A stretch of 64,000 bases of DNA, taken from positions 1 through 64,000 of the forward strand of contig RWJK01001048.1 of NCBI GenBank assembly GCA_004335835.1, written 5' to 3'. Position numbers and translations under genes: made by a program. The stretch's first letter is position 1. The number at the start of each line of letters is the position of its first letter. Shown one piece after another: positions 24,901 to 44,400 of the stretch. The notes beneath the pieces are model-generated. The model was not told the DNA's origin, did no database searches, and worked only from the letters and a program-made list of their open reading frames with translations. Origin of the DNA: Scenedesmus sp. ARA3 (taxonomy: Eukaryota; Chlorophyta; Chlorophyceae; Sphaeropleales; Scenedesmaceae).

Positions 24901-25375
24901 CACTGCTGCTGCTGCCAACACTTCTGCTGCAGCTGTTATGTGCTCTTGCTGCTGGCCTTGCAAATACATAGGGGATATTGTGCGTAAAAAAACACCATCG
25001 GTCAACAGGCTGCTGCTGTACAAAGAGGAAGAGCACTGCTGCTGCCCACTGTTAGCAGACCGAACCAGCTACTGCTGCGCACCAAAGTTCTTCGGCCTCT
25101 TCTCGAACAGAGGGTTGGTCTCCTTCTTGGGAGCTGCCGCCTGCGAAAAAGAAATGGACGAGTGAGCAAGCGCACCAGCGATGCACTTGAAGCAGCCATG
25201 GCTGTCTCGCTTGCTGCTCACCTTCTTGACGGCACCCGGTGCGGGTGCGACCTTCTTCTTGGGAGCCTGCATATCAGTAAATAAGATCCTCAGCCAGGTC
25301 GATCACAGGCAACATGGCGCAGACGCCAACTTTGCCTGCCGGGCTGGCAGCACAAGGCTCATAGGCACGCACCAT
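21948..25375 (-). CDS. RPL7A: 60S ribosomal protein eL8 (L7a)
   Basis: Component of the large cytosolic ribosomal subunit, of the L7Ae/kink-turn RNA-binding family. Seven exons: 25375-25373, 25266-25222, 25140-25083, 24293-24148, 23942-23829, 22656-22480 and 22187-21948. They sum to 783 nt, 260 aa, close to the usual 255-266 aa. The first coding exon is the ATG alone, split from MAPKKK by an intron with donor ATG|GTGCGT. Diagnostic strings are [59 protein letters not shown], then the L7Ae core [19 protein letters not shown] and [14 protein letters not shown], and the C-terminal [12 protein letters not shown]. The exon 6 acceptor region is duplicated in the intron upstream. A continuous upstream reading (ATGCAG before GCTCCC) is possible but less likely. 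Confidence 0.95.
22612..22797. repeat. Duplicated exon 6 acceptor and exon start in the eL8 gene
   Basis: The acceptor and first ~45 bases of exon 6 ([13 protein letters not shown]) recur 134 bp upstream in transcription order, at about 22741-22797. The acceptor TTGCAG|GAG is intact. The copy then runs out of frame, so its inclusion would spoil the protein. Confidence 0.85.
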
Positions 25376-26108
25376 CTTGAATGCTCCTCTAGAGATGACT
25401 ACCTCGGGGAAAGGACCGAAACAGGCGCTGAGCTCGGCAAAGTGCTGGTTCGGTGTGTGTTGTGTTGCAGAACCACTAAACACTGGCAGGCCGAGCGCCT
25501 CTCAGTGGCAATCAGATCACATTGAAGTCTTCATGCGTGTTCAAACCAGCTGATAAACGTTTTTCAGTCATAAGCAGCGGAGCCTGCTGCCAGTCACAGG
25601 TCCTTCAGCATGGGCAGGTGGCCGCACTATGGCACCACAAACACGCCAGTAGAACCTTCATCAGCTGCTCTGGATGCTAACCAACAACTTGCATCACCAG
25701 CCTTGACATGGCTGGATTGAGGTTGTCATGCCTGACATGGTAACTGCGGCACCACTGGTGCCTGGCCTCCACCTGTGGGTGCCAGGAGCTCCCCGCCCCA
25801 TCACCGTAGTTGCTGGAGGCACAGCTGTGAACGCTGCCGATACGTGCTTCTACAATAGAATTGCACATCGGTGCTTTACTATACAGTGGTGCACCCGTAC
25901 ACCCCGTACGCATAGGCAAACACTGTTCAAACATTGGAGCATCACATGGACTGCCCCAGCAACACACAACAGCTGATGCATGCTCTGCAACTTCCACGCT
26001 CTCATACTCAGCCCTCAACCAACCATAATACTCTCCCTGTCTACATCCAAACATCACTCATCACTCGATGCTTGTCTGCACACGCTACTAGCATGGCATG
26101 GCGTGCCA
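25376..26108. other. Intergenic region upstream of eL8
   Basis: About 730 bp between the eL8 start codon and the stop of the ABC transporter gene, both on the minus strand. It should hold the eL8 promoter and the transporter's 3' UTR. I see no further gene. Confidence 0.5.
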
Positions 26109-33991
<7,883 letters not shown>

Positions 33992-36804
33992 GACACGATT
34001 GCGAGCTCCAGCAGCAAGAACACTGCGACGATAGATATTGCAGCTGCTTTCGACATATCTGGTTGAATTCTAGCTAGGATCCGCTGGCAAGAAGCCTGAA
34101 AGTGATACTGCGCTCCGTCTTCGTGAGAAGGCGTGAAATTGGCTGAACCAGTCCAGCATCCCAGACACGCGGCAGATTTCTACCTTCTCTCGCTCATGTG
34201 TATGTCAAGGCATTGAGCCATGCAAAATGCATTGGGTTGTCGAGAGCAGCAGCAGCAGTGACAGGTGCTGGGAGGTAAAGTGCTGAGACCCCCTAAAAGC
34301 TGACATGCTTGAGCCTTACCTCAAGTGGTGAATCCAGCCTAACGCCTCCAGCTACTAAGATTGCAATTTTCTCCCAGCAGAGCTTGCGTGCTGGGATGTG
34401 TCACTAACATGGTCACTGACACCTCAGTAGGCGCAGCCTGATACTCAGTGACATGGCTGTCCTGACAGCCCAGTGCAGTCGTTGCCGTAGATGCAGCAGA
34501 CTACTCCCTAATTACAAGCTGAGCAAGCAGAGAGTTGCTCACTGGCAGGTCAAACTCAATGTGGCGGATCGTGCAAAACACATTGGCGTCGGCACACCCC
34601 TGTTGCCACGACGGTGCAAATTCTGTTGCAGAGTACACGCTAACTTCCAGCTGGTGCGGCAGTCTGCACAGCTATCTTTTTCCGACACTGAGCAGTACAG
34701 GATTGCATCGCCGACAAGGCCCTAACATATGGAGCCAGCTCCGTGCCGTGCCCGCAGTCAGCCCTGGTCGAGAGCGTGATAACACATCCAATGTGAGTCC
34801 GTCACTGACAGATTTTCTGGCAGAAAAGCCTGAGAACACATCAATTCTGTTACAAGCAATCTTGGCAGCATCATTGCATGTCTTCAACCACAGTCACAGG
34901 TGCCACAAGAAGCTGCAGTAACAAGAAGCTGCAGACAGTATGCTGCATATGTCATTGTGACATGCAGGTTGAAGCAATAGCCAGGGCCAGCTTGGGCCGT
35001 TGACACCAAGCATGCAATGGGGCCTATCATACAGGCCCTTTGACAGGGCCGGCCACCCCAATCAATGCAGGCTGGCCATGTTATCATCGCGCCAACTTGT
35101 AAGGGCTTGCAGTCTGCAAAGAACAGCATGCAGCGCGAACTGAACAAAGGCTGTGATGAATCGCACGGCACCTGTTGCAGTGTCATGCCATCACATACCT
35201 CCTCTGAGCAGCCGTTCAAGCTGATTTCAACACAACATGCCAGAAGTCATTGTTAGATATGCGGTGTCAAAGGATGGATGCAGGAACAACCAGACAGACG
35301 CTATGCCCCTGCACAAGCAAGATGAGTAGACACCTCGCTCAACCTGTGAAACAGCTCAGTGCTTCACAACCCTGTAACACCCAGTCATAACAGATGGTCA
35401 CTAATACATGTCAACACAAGCATCAACCACGGTACAGTTGTGCTTGTTGTGCATGCATAACCAACAAAACCGCTCACTAACCTAAGCACTGCAGGCACAT
35501 GAGCTTCCCTGTGTCAACCTGTTGTAATAACAAAACCTGTGAAGTCAAACGCCACCAGACTCGTCCGGTGTGTGTAAAGCAAAGTGAGGTGCGACACAGC
35601 CACCAACTCCTGCGATACACCACCTTGCTTGCAACACGGGCCAAAGGAGGCTGACATGCAGCTGCATAACCTAGTGCTTGCATTCACCTGCTTTGACTTG
35701 ATTGATTGCTACAGAGCAGCCCTGAAGTTGTACATCAGTCAAAGAAAATGCAGGCCATGTTTGTGTGGCACGATGCATGCTGGGCTGCACCTACAAACAG
35801 GAAGTGCAGTTGCGCTTCTCGTGTTGGCGGTGTTGAAGGCACACATGCACGTCACACACAGCTGCCAGCAAGCCGCAAGAAGAATTGCGACACACAATCC
35901 ATGCGCTGCTGTCCTTGCTTCCTGTGAATGGTTTCTGTGCTGCTGTACAACACTGCACTGCCACACGCAAGGTATGCAGACGACCCGGGTGTCATGCAAC
36001 TCTGCAGGCCAGCAAAACCAATCAGTCCGCCTACTATTGCTACATACGCCTGCCAACACAGTTCCCAAGGTTCTGGCTTCTCTGCATCCACCCTGCATCC
36101 ACCCCAAAGATACAGACCACAACAGTGGGATGGGGTAGCTGCTGGGGCAACAGCAGTTTCAGTTGCTTGATCCACACCCCTAAACTGTGGGCAAGCGGAG
36201 CATCCTGCAAAGCAGTTTGCATATGCCTTGCAAGCCAGCAAATCAAGCCAATGCCGAGGTGCACCGCATCCTGCACACACCATGTACCTGCTTAAACAAG
36301 TCGCCCAGACTGTCCAGATGTGCAATGCCACTGCCGACTGTACAGCTGCACCATCATACATGAAACAGCACCACACGCCATGCAACATTTCAGTGAAAAT
36401 GCGCAGACAGTGTTTCCACACAACTGGCAGTGCTGGGTATGTTGTGCTGTTGAACCATGAAGATGACTCGCCTACGCACAGCCATGCCACCTTGCGGCCC
36501 GCCCAGTGGACCAGTCAGTCAGCCATCGCATGTCCCTGCTGCTTGTCAGCAGGCAGGCATCATGAAGGCAGCCCCAGTACAGCTGTTGGCTGACGTGGAA
36601 GATGCTCACGGCCGCTTCGCATGATACAAGCGACCCAGACGCCGAGGCCGCAGGGTAATCCTGTGGTGTCAGGTAGGGTGGGCGCAGTGGCGGGATGTTG
36701 TGCCGCCCGATACACGCGCCGAACCATCACTCTGGCTGCATCTGCTGCTAATTATAATGTCATAAACTTAGTCCTTTTCCGCCATGTGCTTCCCGTCCGA
36801 GTAG
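33992..36804. other. Intergenic region, about 2.8 kb
   Basis: Lies upstream of the ABC transporter and downstream of the small minus-strand gene. A 212-codon minus frame around 35850-36490 has no recognisable motif, and its composition does not stand out from other chance frames. I see no gene, RNA or element that I can support. Confidence 0.4.
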
Positions 36805-37339
36805 TCACAGCTCCATTTGGTTTCGTTGATAAGGGTACGCCTCGTATCTTGGAGCGCCTCGTGACCCGTCTGATGATGATGAAGCCTGCCTCATAGCCTT
36901 CAACTCTCGCTGCATGGCAGCCAGGTCATCCTGTGTGAAGCAGGGCGTGACGGTGATACAGGTGTGAGGCGCCAGTGATTGATTGTAATGATGAACACAG
37001 GCAGGCGAAACAACAAGTGATGCACAAATGAGTGATATTCTGCTAGTTTCGCTGGGAATTAAGTGGATGGCAGGCGCCACTGCTGTTTCAGGGCTTGCGT
37101 AAAAGTCGCATCGACGAGCAGCCCAGACAGAGCTAGTGATTGACATGAGCTGCGACGAGCAGACATCAAGCACAATACAAACTAGTTATAGTTGGTTGGC
37201 ATGGGCTGGCGTGCCTCGACTGCAGCGCTACCAGACCATTGGAGCCCACCCTCACCTTTATCTCCTGCTTGGTAAGCTTTACTTGGAACATCTTCCTGTA
37301 AGCTGCCACTACGGGGTCTGCGGGCTGCCTTGGCGCCAT
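36805..37339 (-). CDS. Small protein of unknown function, 69 aa
   Basis: Two exons: 37339-37256 (28 codons from ATG, donor AAG|GTGAGG) and 36930-36805 (41 codons plus TGA, acceptor CACACAG). Phases match. The product starts MAPRQPADPVVAAYRKMF, continues into a charged helix-prone stretch (LTKQEIKDDLAAMQRELKAM) and ends in a Ser/Gly/Tyr-rich tail. No signal peptide or membrane helix is visible. It shares a 271-bp divergent promoter region with the adenylate-kinase-like gene. I do not recognise the family. The clean splice sites and helical composition argue for a real gene, but the start codon is only the most likely one. Confidence 0.5.
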
Positions 37340-37610
37340 CTGTTGACACAATCTGGAGGTGACAGTACTGCCGAGAGGCGGTGAAGTGAACCTTAATCTT
37401 AGAGCGCGAATAGTAGCATGCAAAGTTGACATTCAGCTCTGAGCTAGTGCAGGTTCGCCTTTGTGCTGACTGACTGCTTGTCACAACAGAAAGCCCTGAA
37501 CACCGGGGCACACCATTTGTCGATTGCTGTACTCTTTCTTCCCCCTGTGCTTCTTGTTTGTTTAGGAATGGTTTGTAAAGAACAATGAATCAGTTGCACT
37601 TGCAGTCAGC
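37340..37610. promoter_or_regulatory. Short divergent promoter region
   Basis: Only 271 bp separate the two start codons of oppositely transcribed genes, so promoters and 5' UTRs must overlap or abut. A T/C-rich patch (CTTTCTTCCCCCTGTGCTTC) lies near 37530-37550 on the plus strand. No TATA box is obvious. Confidence 0.45.
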
Positions 37611-37614
37611 ATGA
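37585..37614 (+). promoter_or_regulatory. Upstream ORF overlapping the main start as ATGA
   Basis: A nine-codon ORF starts with ATG at 37585, and its TGA (37612-37614) overlaps the main ATG at 37611-37613. Its context (AACAATGA) is moderate. Such an arrangement would make translation of the kinase-like protein depend on leaky scanning or termination-reinitiation. A different transcription start could avoid it. Confidence 0.45.
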
Positions 37615-40600
37615 TGATACATAGTCATCAAGGTGCACTGGTTTGCCGGCAGGCAGCGGCCAGCGCGCCCGTCCTAGCTGCTTTAGGACGCACACTGCTG
37701 CTTCCAGGCACTTGTAGCCAGGCGCATACGCAGGCGGTCAGCCCTGGCGCGCAGAGGCCCAGCTCCGTTCCTGCGCCAGGCGTGTTGCCTGAGGCGCAGC
37801 ACGATGCGGCAGGCAGTGCTGCTGAGATGAGCATACGTGGTGTGCTGGATGGTCTGCTGCAGAAGCAAGCTGCTGCCAGCGGGCAACAGCTGCCCCGCAT
37901 GGTGGGCCAACAGGTGGGCCAGTTGGCAACACGTTTCCGAACAGCAAGCTGATGCTGTGCACGCATCTCAACGCTTGCAATCACCTTGCAGGACATGAGC
38001 CAGCCTGCAACAGGCAGCACAACTCTAGGTCAGCAGCAGCTGCAGCAAGTGCAACAACAGGCAGCTGCAGTGGCACAGGCGCAGCAGCAGTGTGCACCGT
38101 TTCCTGCACATCAGCCGGACTCTGCTCAGGTTCGCATGGAGAGCCAGCTTATCTTTGACTCCTGCTGGCGCCGCTTTAAGGAAAAGCATAGCATGGTGAG
38201 CCACAACAGCAGTCAGCTGAGCCAGCTGGCCATGGTCAGCAACAGGATTATGCTGTATCGGTTGCTTAGCAGAGCCGTTGAGAGCCAGGGGTGCTGTGTC
38301 AGCGTGTGCGCACACAGGAAATGCCTGGTTGCGGTGTTGTACAGTCAGAGTGAAGCAGCAAGTTGTACAGTCCCTCAGGCAGTGCAGAGCATCATGCACC
38401 GCTAGCATTTAGGTTCAGCAGCGACATGCAAGCAGCGACATGCAAGGAAATCTGCTACTAGCAATTCAAACTGTGGACGGGATGCTGCGCGCAGCAACAG
38501 CAGTCGCGAGCTGCCATGTTCGTTCTGCTGACATGCGCTGCTCATGTGCTGTGTCATGCAGGACTTTGCTGCGCCTAGAGAAATCATCTGGCTCAATGGA
38601 GCACCAGGGTCAGGCAAGGTGTGTATGCTGGCCGCTTGTATCATTTGCAGCAGCGGCAGCAGCAGCTGTTGTTTGTAACAGCTGCCAGGTGCAAGTATGA
38701 CGCGTGGAGCGTGTCCTGCAAGCGATGCTATACAGCAGGCGATGCTGTGTGCCTGCATGCTGCTGTAATGGGTCTCCTGGCGCCACAGCTGCTGCACTTC
38801 GTTTTGCTATGCCCAACTCTGCAGCAGGAGCAGCAGCAGCAGCAGCAGCCGCAAGCAGCACCTTGAGTCACGCACCTCTTTATCCTCTGGTGACTGTGTG
38901 TTCATTGTGCTCGTCCCTGTTGACAACCCCCGCTGCTGCGCTGCAGGGCGTGAGCACGCCGCTCATCCTCAAGGCGCGCGGCATGACACGCTCCGTGTGC
39001 GTGTCCTCGCTGCTCTCTAGCGCGCGCGAGGCGCGCGGCTACATTGATGCGGGCGAGATGATGCCGGACCACGTGGTTGGTGACCTGCTGCTGGAGGCGC
39101 TGCTGCTGTCTGCCTCTATGGGGCACAGCGCAACAGAGCTCAACCTGGTGGTGGATGGCTTCCCGCGCACAGCAGTGCAGGTGGGCAGCGAGAGGTACAT
39201 GTGCAGTGCTTTGGCTAGGCTGTGTATGGCAGTAGCGGTGCAGGGCGGGTATAGGTTGCATGTGTGGGTCAGACTTTGTGCTGCAGCAGGGGCATGGCGC
39301 AGAGCACAGCCTGTGCAGTTGTCCTGCAAGCTGGAAGGGCGCAACGTAGACAGACGACTCACGCATGTTGCGGGGTGTCCTGCAAGCTTGCCATGCACAT
39401 GGTGCCTGGGAGATCCTTACTGTAGAGCTGACGTCGCTGTCCCTGCTGCCTGCCTGCCTGCCATGCTGCTCTGGCTGCCGCCAGGTCGACTTTGTGAAGC
39501 TGCTGATGGACAAGCTGCGCTACCTGCACACCAAGTACATGGACACGCCGCTGGCTGCGCGCTTCCCCCGGCCGACATTCAAGGTGGGTGTGTGGCCAGC
39601 AGCTGCAGGACAGGCGGACATGCTTGGTTGAGCTACGCAGCTGGGTTTTGCCTCTGCTCTCGTTGCATGCAGCCCCCTGCTTAGCGGTCAGACGCAGGGT
39701 TGTCTATGCTGCCAGCTGCGGTGGTCTGCTGCCACTACAGTGCATGCAGCCTGTTAGGGAGTGCCGAGTGCTTCGCGCTCATTGCTTGGCGGCTGCCGTG
39801 CGCTGCTGCAGGTGGTGATGCTGTATGTGGACGAGGACACCTCCATCAACCGCCAGCTGCAGCGCGCAGTGGCCGCGCAGGCGCACAACAAGCGCGTGGT
39901 TGACGCAGGCCTGGGCGAGCAGCAGCTGCACGAGGAGCGCAGCACGGACGTGCTGCCAGAGAAGGCGCGCAAGCGCTACCAGATCTTCAGGCAGCACTAC
40001 TCCGCCATCCTCAGGTGCGGCAGATAGTCATATACTGGTTACCTGTAAGCAGACATGTGTGAAAAGGAAATGACTGAGAAGAGCAGCGCAGGGTGGTGTG
40101 TACAAGCAGGTGGAACTGCAATGGGCTGTTGCTGCACTGCTGGTGTGCGCGGCTGCTGAGCAGTGCCTTGCCCACCTGGTGATGGGGCCTGTGCTGTCTG
40201 TCTGTACCACGCTGCGGATGTTGTCCCTGTGCAGCGGAGTTGCGCTACACCTGTACTGACGTATAGCCTGCCTTGCTGCATGTCCCGTGCTGCTCCTGTT
40301 TCCTGCAGGCTGAAGCAGTTCTTCCCCTTCCACCTGATAGACGCCTGCGGCTCGCCGGCAGACACACAGGAGCAGATACGCCAGGAGCTGCGCTACCAGT
40401 CCAGCCTGGACCTCAGCGAGGAGGCCTACAGCGCCATCAGGTACGTAGGGCCAGCAGCAGCAACGCCTGCAGCAGCAACAGCACCAGCAGTCCCAGCGCC
40501 AGCACGCAATGTCGTTTCTGCAAGGGTGGCAGATGCAGCATGCTGTATTGTTTGTCTTCTCACCTTCCCAGAATGCATGACTCATGCTCAACTAGCCTGC

Positions 40601-41445
40601 AGTCGCTATGCTGACACTGCACATTGTTACTTGCTGCCCCTGCTTGCAGGCACCTGCCGCTCGCCAAGGACCTGCAGCAGACAGCGCGCCAGCAGCTGGT
40701 CAGCCGCCTTGAGGGCTACTGCACGCACCAGCGGCCGCTGTTTGGCCGCGTGCTGTCGCTGCTGGGGGAGCAGGTGGTGCCGCTGCTGCAGCAGGGCGCG
40801 CTGTCAGGCGCAGCCGAGTGGGTCAGCAATGAGGAGCTGTTCACAAAGCACCCCGGCTGCGTGGACATGATGTTGGATGTGCTGTGTGACAGGGGCTTCC
40901 AGGCGCACTACGTGCGCGAGGTGATGCCGGTGCCTGTTAGGTTTGATGCTGCAAGCGGGCAGATCCAGACCAAGCTCCAGGCGATGCACAGGTTCAAGTT
41001 CTCGTTTGATGCGTCTGGCGTGCGCGACGCGAACGCGCTGAAGGCGCTGGAGATTGCGGCTCGCATTACAGAGGCTGCACGCAACGGCACTGCCGGCGGC
41101 GCCGCGAGCGCGTATGGTGACGCGATGGCTGGCAGCAGCAGCGGCATGCGCTCGCAAGCTGCAGCTTCGCCAATCACGGAGTCGTTCATCCCAGAGCATC
41201 TGGACCTAGAGGCAAAGATGCGGGCACAGGACAACTCGCTGCGGCTGAAGCGCGTGGCACTTGCGCAGCAATTGCAGCAGCAGCAGCAGCAGCAGCACGC
41301 TTGTGAGGGCAAGTGCGGCAGCAGCTGTGGCGGTGCTGCTGCCAGTGATGTGGATGAGGAGGTGTACACTATTCATCGCTGCCTGAGGCCCGACGTGAAC
41401 TGCGGGCATGCTCAGGAGCTGGAGGTTGTGTCTGCAAGTGGATGA
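37611..41445 (+). CDS. Adenylate kinase-like P-loop protein with long C-terminal domain
   Basis: Nucleoside monophosphate kinase-type P-loop protein. Eight exons: 37611-37913, 37992-38195, 38562-38618, 38947-39180, 39485-39583, 39812-40014, 40309-40440 and 40650-41445, summing to 2028 nt, 675 aa, phases consistent. The first ~100 residues (Ala/Ser/Gln-rich) could be an organelle-targeting region. The P-loop GAPGSGKG (182-189) is split by an intron after the Lys. An NMP-binding-type segment follows, with VVDGFPRT (256-263), the adenylate kinase hallmark, and then MLYVDEDTSINRQLQRA, resembling the LID/Arg region. The remaining ~270 residues (LPLAKDLQQTARQQLV... to the Gln-rich end) are not standard adenylate kinase (about 215-240 aa) and I cannot name them. 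Phosphotransfer activity is likely but the substrate is uncertain. Confidence 0.8.
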
Positions 41446-44400
41446 GCAGGCTGCTGCTGCAGCATGTGCTGCGGCTGGGGCTGGTGAAAGTGTGCATGCT
41501 GGGCGTGTATGTTCTGTGGTTCATTGGATTATGAGTACTTGAATGAAGCTGCCAGGCTGGCATGCAGTCTGCCAGTATCAGCCAATCGGCCAGCAGGCTC
41601 ATGTATTGTGTTCTTGTTGGAGCTTGCGGCTGCCTAACACTTGCTGACAACTGGCGTTACATGATTATTTGTGATGTGTGTTGTCCATGATGGTCGGTGG
41701 GCTGGGTTGCTGCAGCAATGCCAGCTGTGGCTTCTCATAGCCCGCACGTACCATGGAATCAAACTGTGCAGGGATTGCGGCAGTTCTGTCAACACAGGAA
41801 AAGTGCTTGCTCGCGCGCAACTGCTCCAAGGCAGACATCAGCGCTGTGTATGTTGTTCTTTAGCTGCCTGTCCCACGCTCCCTTGCTGCAATGCAGCAGG
41901 TGCATGGCATGCAGCCGCATGTGAAAGTGGTACTGCACTGGCCACAGGCCGTACTGTGCGCACATCACTGCTTGTGCTCAGCGGGAGATGGTTGTACTGG
42001 TGCTGCTGATTGTCTGTGCTGTGTGAGGCTTATGCTGTGTGCTGAGGCGGTGCGATGGAGCTCCCCTCTGTGGCCGCTGCAGGGGCCATGCCTTGCGTAT
42101 TGCTCGGCATAGAGAGGCAAGGTGGCTGTGGCATATATGCTGTGGGGACAAGCATGACGAGGTGACTGTAGCTCAGCCCTCTGCTGGCGCAGGTGACTCG
42201 TAACTTGCCTTGCTTGTGGCTAACGCGCCCTGTCACAATGACACGTCATGCGTGGCATGTTGTGTGGTGTGTGACATGCTGTGTGTGGCAACCTTGCATT
42301 GCCCTGGTGCCATCAAAGGAAGGCTCTGGGTGGGCCCCGGCCTGGGATACCTGTGTGCTTGAAGCAGTGTGGTTGGCATTATCGCAAGCTGCGGCGGTTG
42401 CTGCTCCTCAAATTCCTGCAGGAGCCTAGCCGCTGCCCGGCTGCGCAGCCAACACACTTGCGTCTCTCTTTTCAGTACTGCTTCGAGCAAGGAGATTGAC
42501 TGCATGGCCCTGCGTCCTGCCTCGTTTCTTTGTCTCTGTGTGCATGCGCACCCGCTTGCTGCCTGTCTTGTCTTTGCTAGCCTACTTGTGTGGCGTTATC
42601 GTAAGCTGCGGCAGTTGCGGTTCCTGCAGGAACTTCAACCGCTGCCTGGCTGCGCAGCCGATACACTTGTGTCTCTCTATTCAGTACTGTTTCGAGCGAG
42701 CGAGGAGATCTGACTGCATGGCCCTGTGTCCTGCTTCTTTTCTTGTCTGTGTGCATGCGCACCCGCTTGCTGCCTGTCTTGCCTTTGCTAGCCTACTTGT
42801 GTACCAGCCAGCGCTGACCTGTGACACACACGCACTTGAAGTCATACTCTTGTTTCATCCAACAGCGCTTACTGCTCAGGCTGCAACTGTGCTGGTTGGC
42901 CACGGATACCTTACTGGGTGGCATTGCTAGTGCTGGGCATGGTATCGTGCTGTTTGTGTTGTGGGCTGTGACGGGGCATGCTGAGGTGCCATAGCTTCTG
43001 GTACGAGGTGTCTCACTTCTAACCTTGTTGCAGCTCAGACTCCTGTTGGTTCCTTGCAGGCACCAGTGTGTGCCTGGCTGGCGGATTACGCAGCCAGCAA
43101 GGCAGCTTTACAGGTCAAATACCAGGGCACGAGTTATGTGGGCAGCATAGAGTGATGGGGGCTGAGAGCCGCATACAGCCGCACATGTCTCATTGCATGC
43201 ATGGACCCGGCACAGGGTTCACTACTGATGTGGTTTTGCAAGACTGTGGGCACATTATGCCATCATGCAAGCGGCCTGCGTAGGTTTGGCGGGTCAGCGC
43301 ATTGCTGCTCGCAACTGACTCGCAGTCGTTTTGAAGTCTAGGCGTGGACAGTGTGCTGCTGATGTGGTGTGGCACAGCGCTTGAGAGCATGTGACAGCAC
43401 CACAGCAGCGCTTTGCCAGGGCAGGTGATTCACAGCTGCTGGTCGTGCGCATGGCGCTATGCTGTCTCCGTAAGTGTGCAGTGTGTTCTTGCTGTGTGTT
43501 GCATGTGTTGCACACTATATCTTCAACTGGTGTTCTACGTCAATACATTTCGGCCAGACATGATATCGTTATTCAGACGTTGTGCTATTCTTTCTTTGTA
43601 CCAGGCCCTGAAACACGTGCCGTGCACCATGTGTAGGCAGGCAGCTGTGCAGGACTGAGTATGATGGCAGCTTGCCTGTGGCAGGATGTACACAAGACCG
43701 CCGTCACCAGCTTGCAAAAAGTTTCGCTGCTGTTGCAATTCTTGAAAGCAGTGTCTTATGCTGGCATGTGCGGATTCTGTGAGCAGACTGCCTACCTTTG
43801 TTATCGCAGTATCCAGACCTGCTGGATGCAGATGCAAGTGGCAGGATTGCCTTTCAGCGTGCTGTGCGCAACGCCCCTTGACTGTCTCTCGGCTGGCTCC
43901 TCACTTTAGGAGTGCCAAGTGGGATTGTAGTGACGTGCTGACTGGTGTAGTGCATTCTGTGGTTGCTGTGCTGGTCTGGCTGGCCAACGCTGCAGCTGCT
44001 GTGGGCTGCAATGTGGGCCCCAGCCATTGAGCAGGCGGTTGTCGCCGACAGCTTGCATCTTGTTTTGCACCTGCATGCATGCACACGTGAACGGCAACCA
44101 GCTTGGCACCTTGCAGCCATCATACCGTGTTGATATCCAGCAGCCGAGATGTGGTTGCCGTCGCGTGGTTGCACTGCTGAGCCGTCATGCCTGGCGGGCG
44201 CATAGGCTATGTCACGGTTTGAGCCGGCTACTGCGTGCTAAGTCGATCTGCATGCCGACGTTGTACAATATGTATGGATTTTGCTGTACCGCATGGTGAT
44301 CTCATCATGGTGCTCGCATGTGAGCAAGGTCATCTGCAGAGAAGACCGTACTACAGCCCGTGCAGTGCTTTTCTGTTTGCATGCCACCATGGTATGGTGT

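Noticed and set aside
35852..36490. 212-codon minus-strand frame
   Set aside because: Cys/Trp/His-rich chance composition with no family features and no splice-site pattern.
34237..37003. Mobile element ends or retrotransposon genes in the large intergenic regions
   Set aside because: No reverse transcriptase, integrase or transposase motif and no paired terminal repeats were visible in any frame of the window.
42160..42200. TGTAGCTCAG resembling a tRNA A box
   Set aside because: No anticodon stem, T arm or acceptor pairing could be found downstream.
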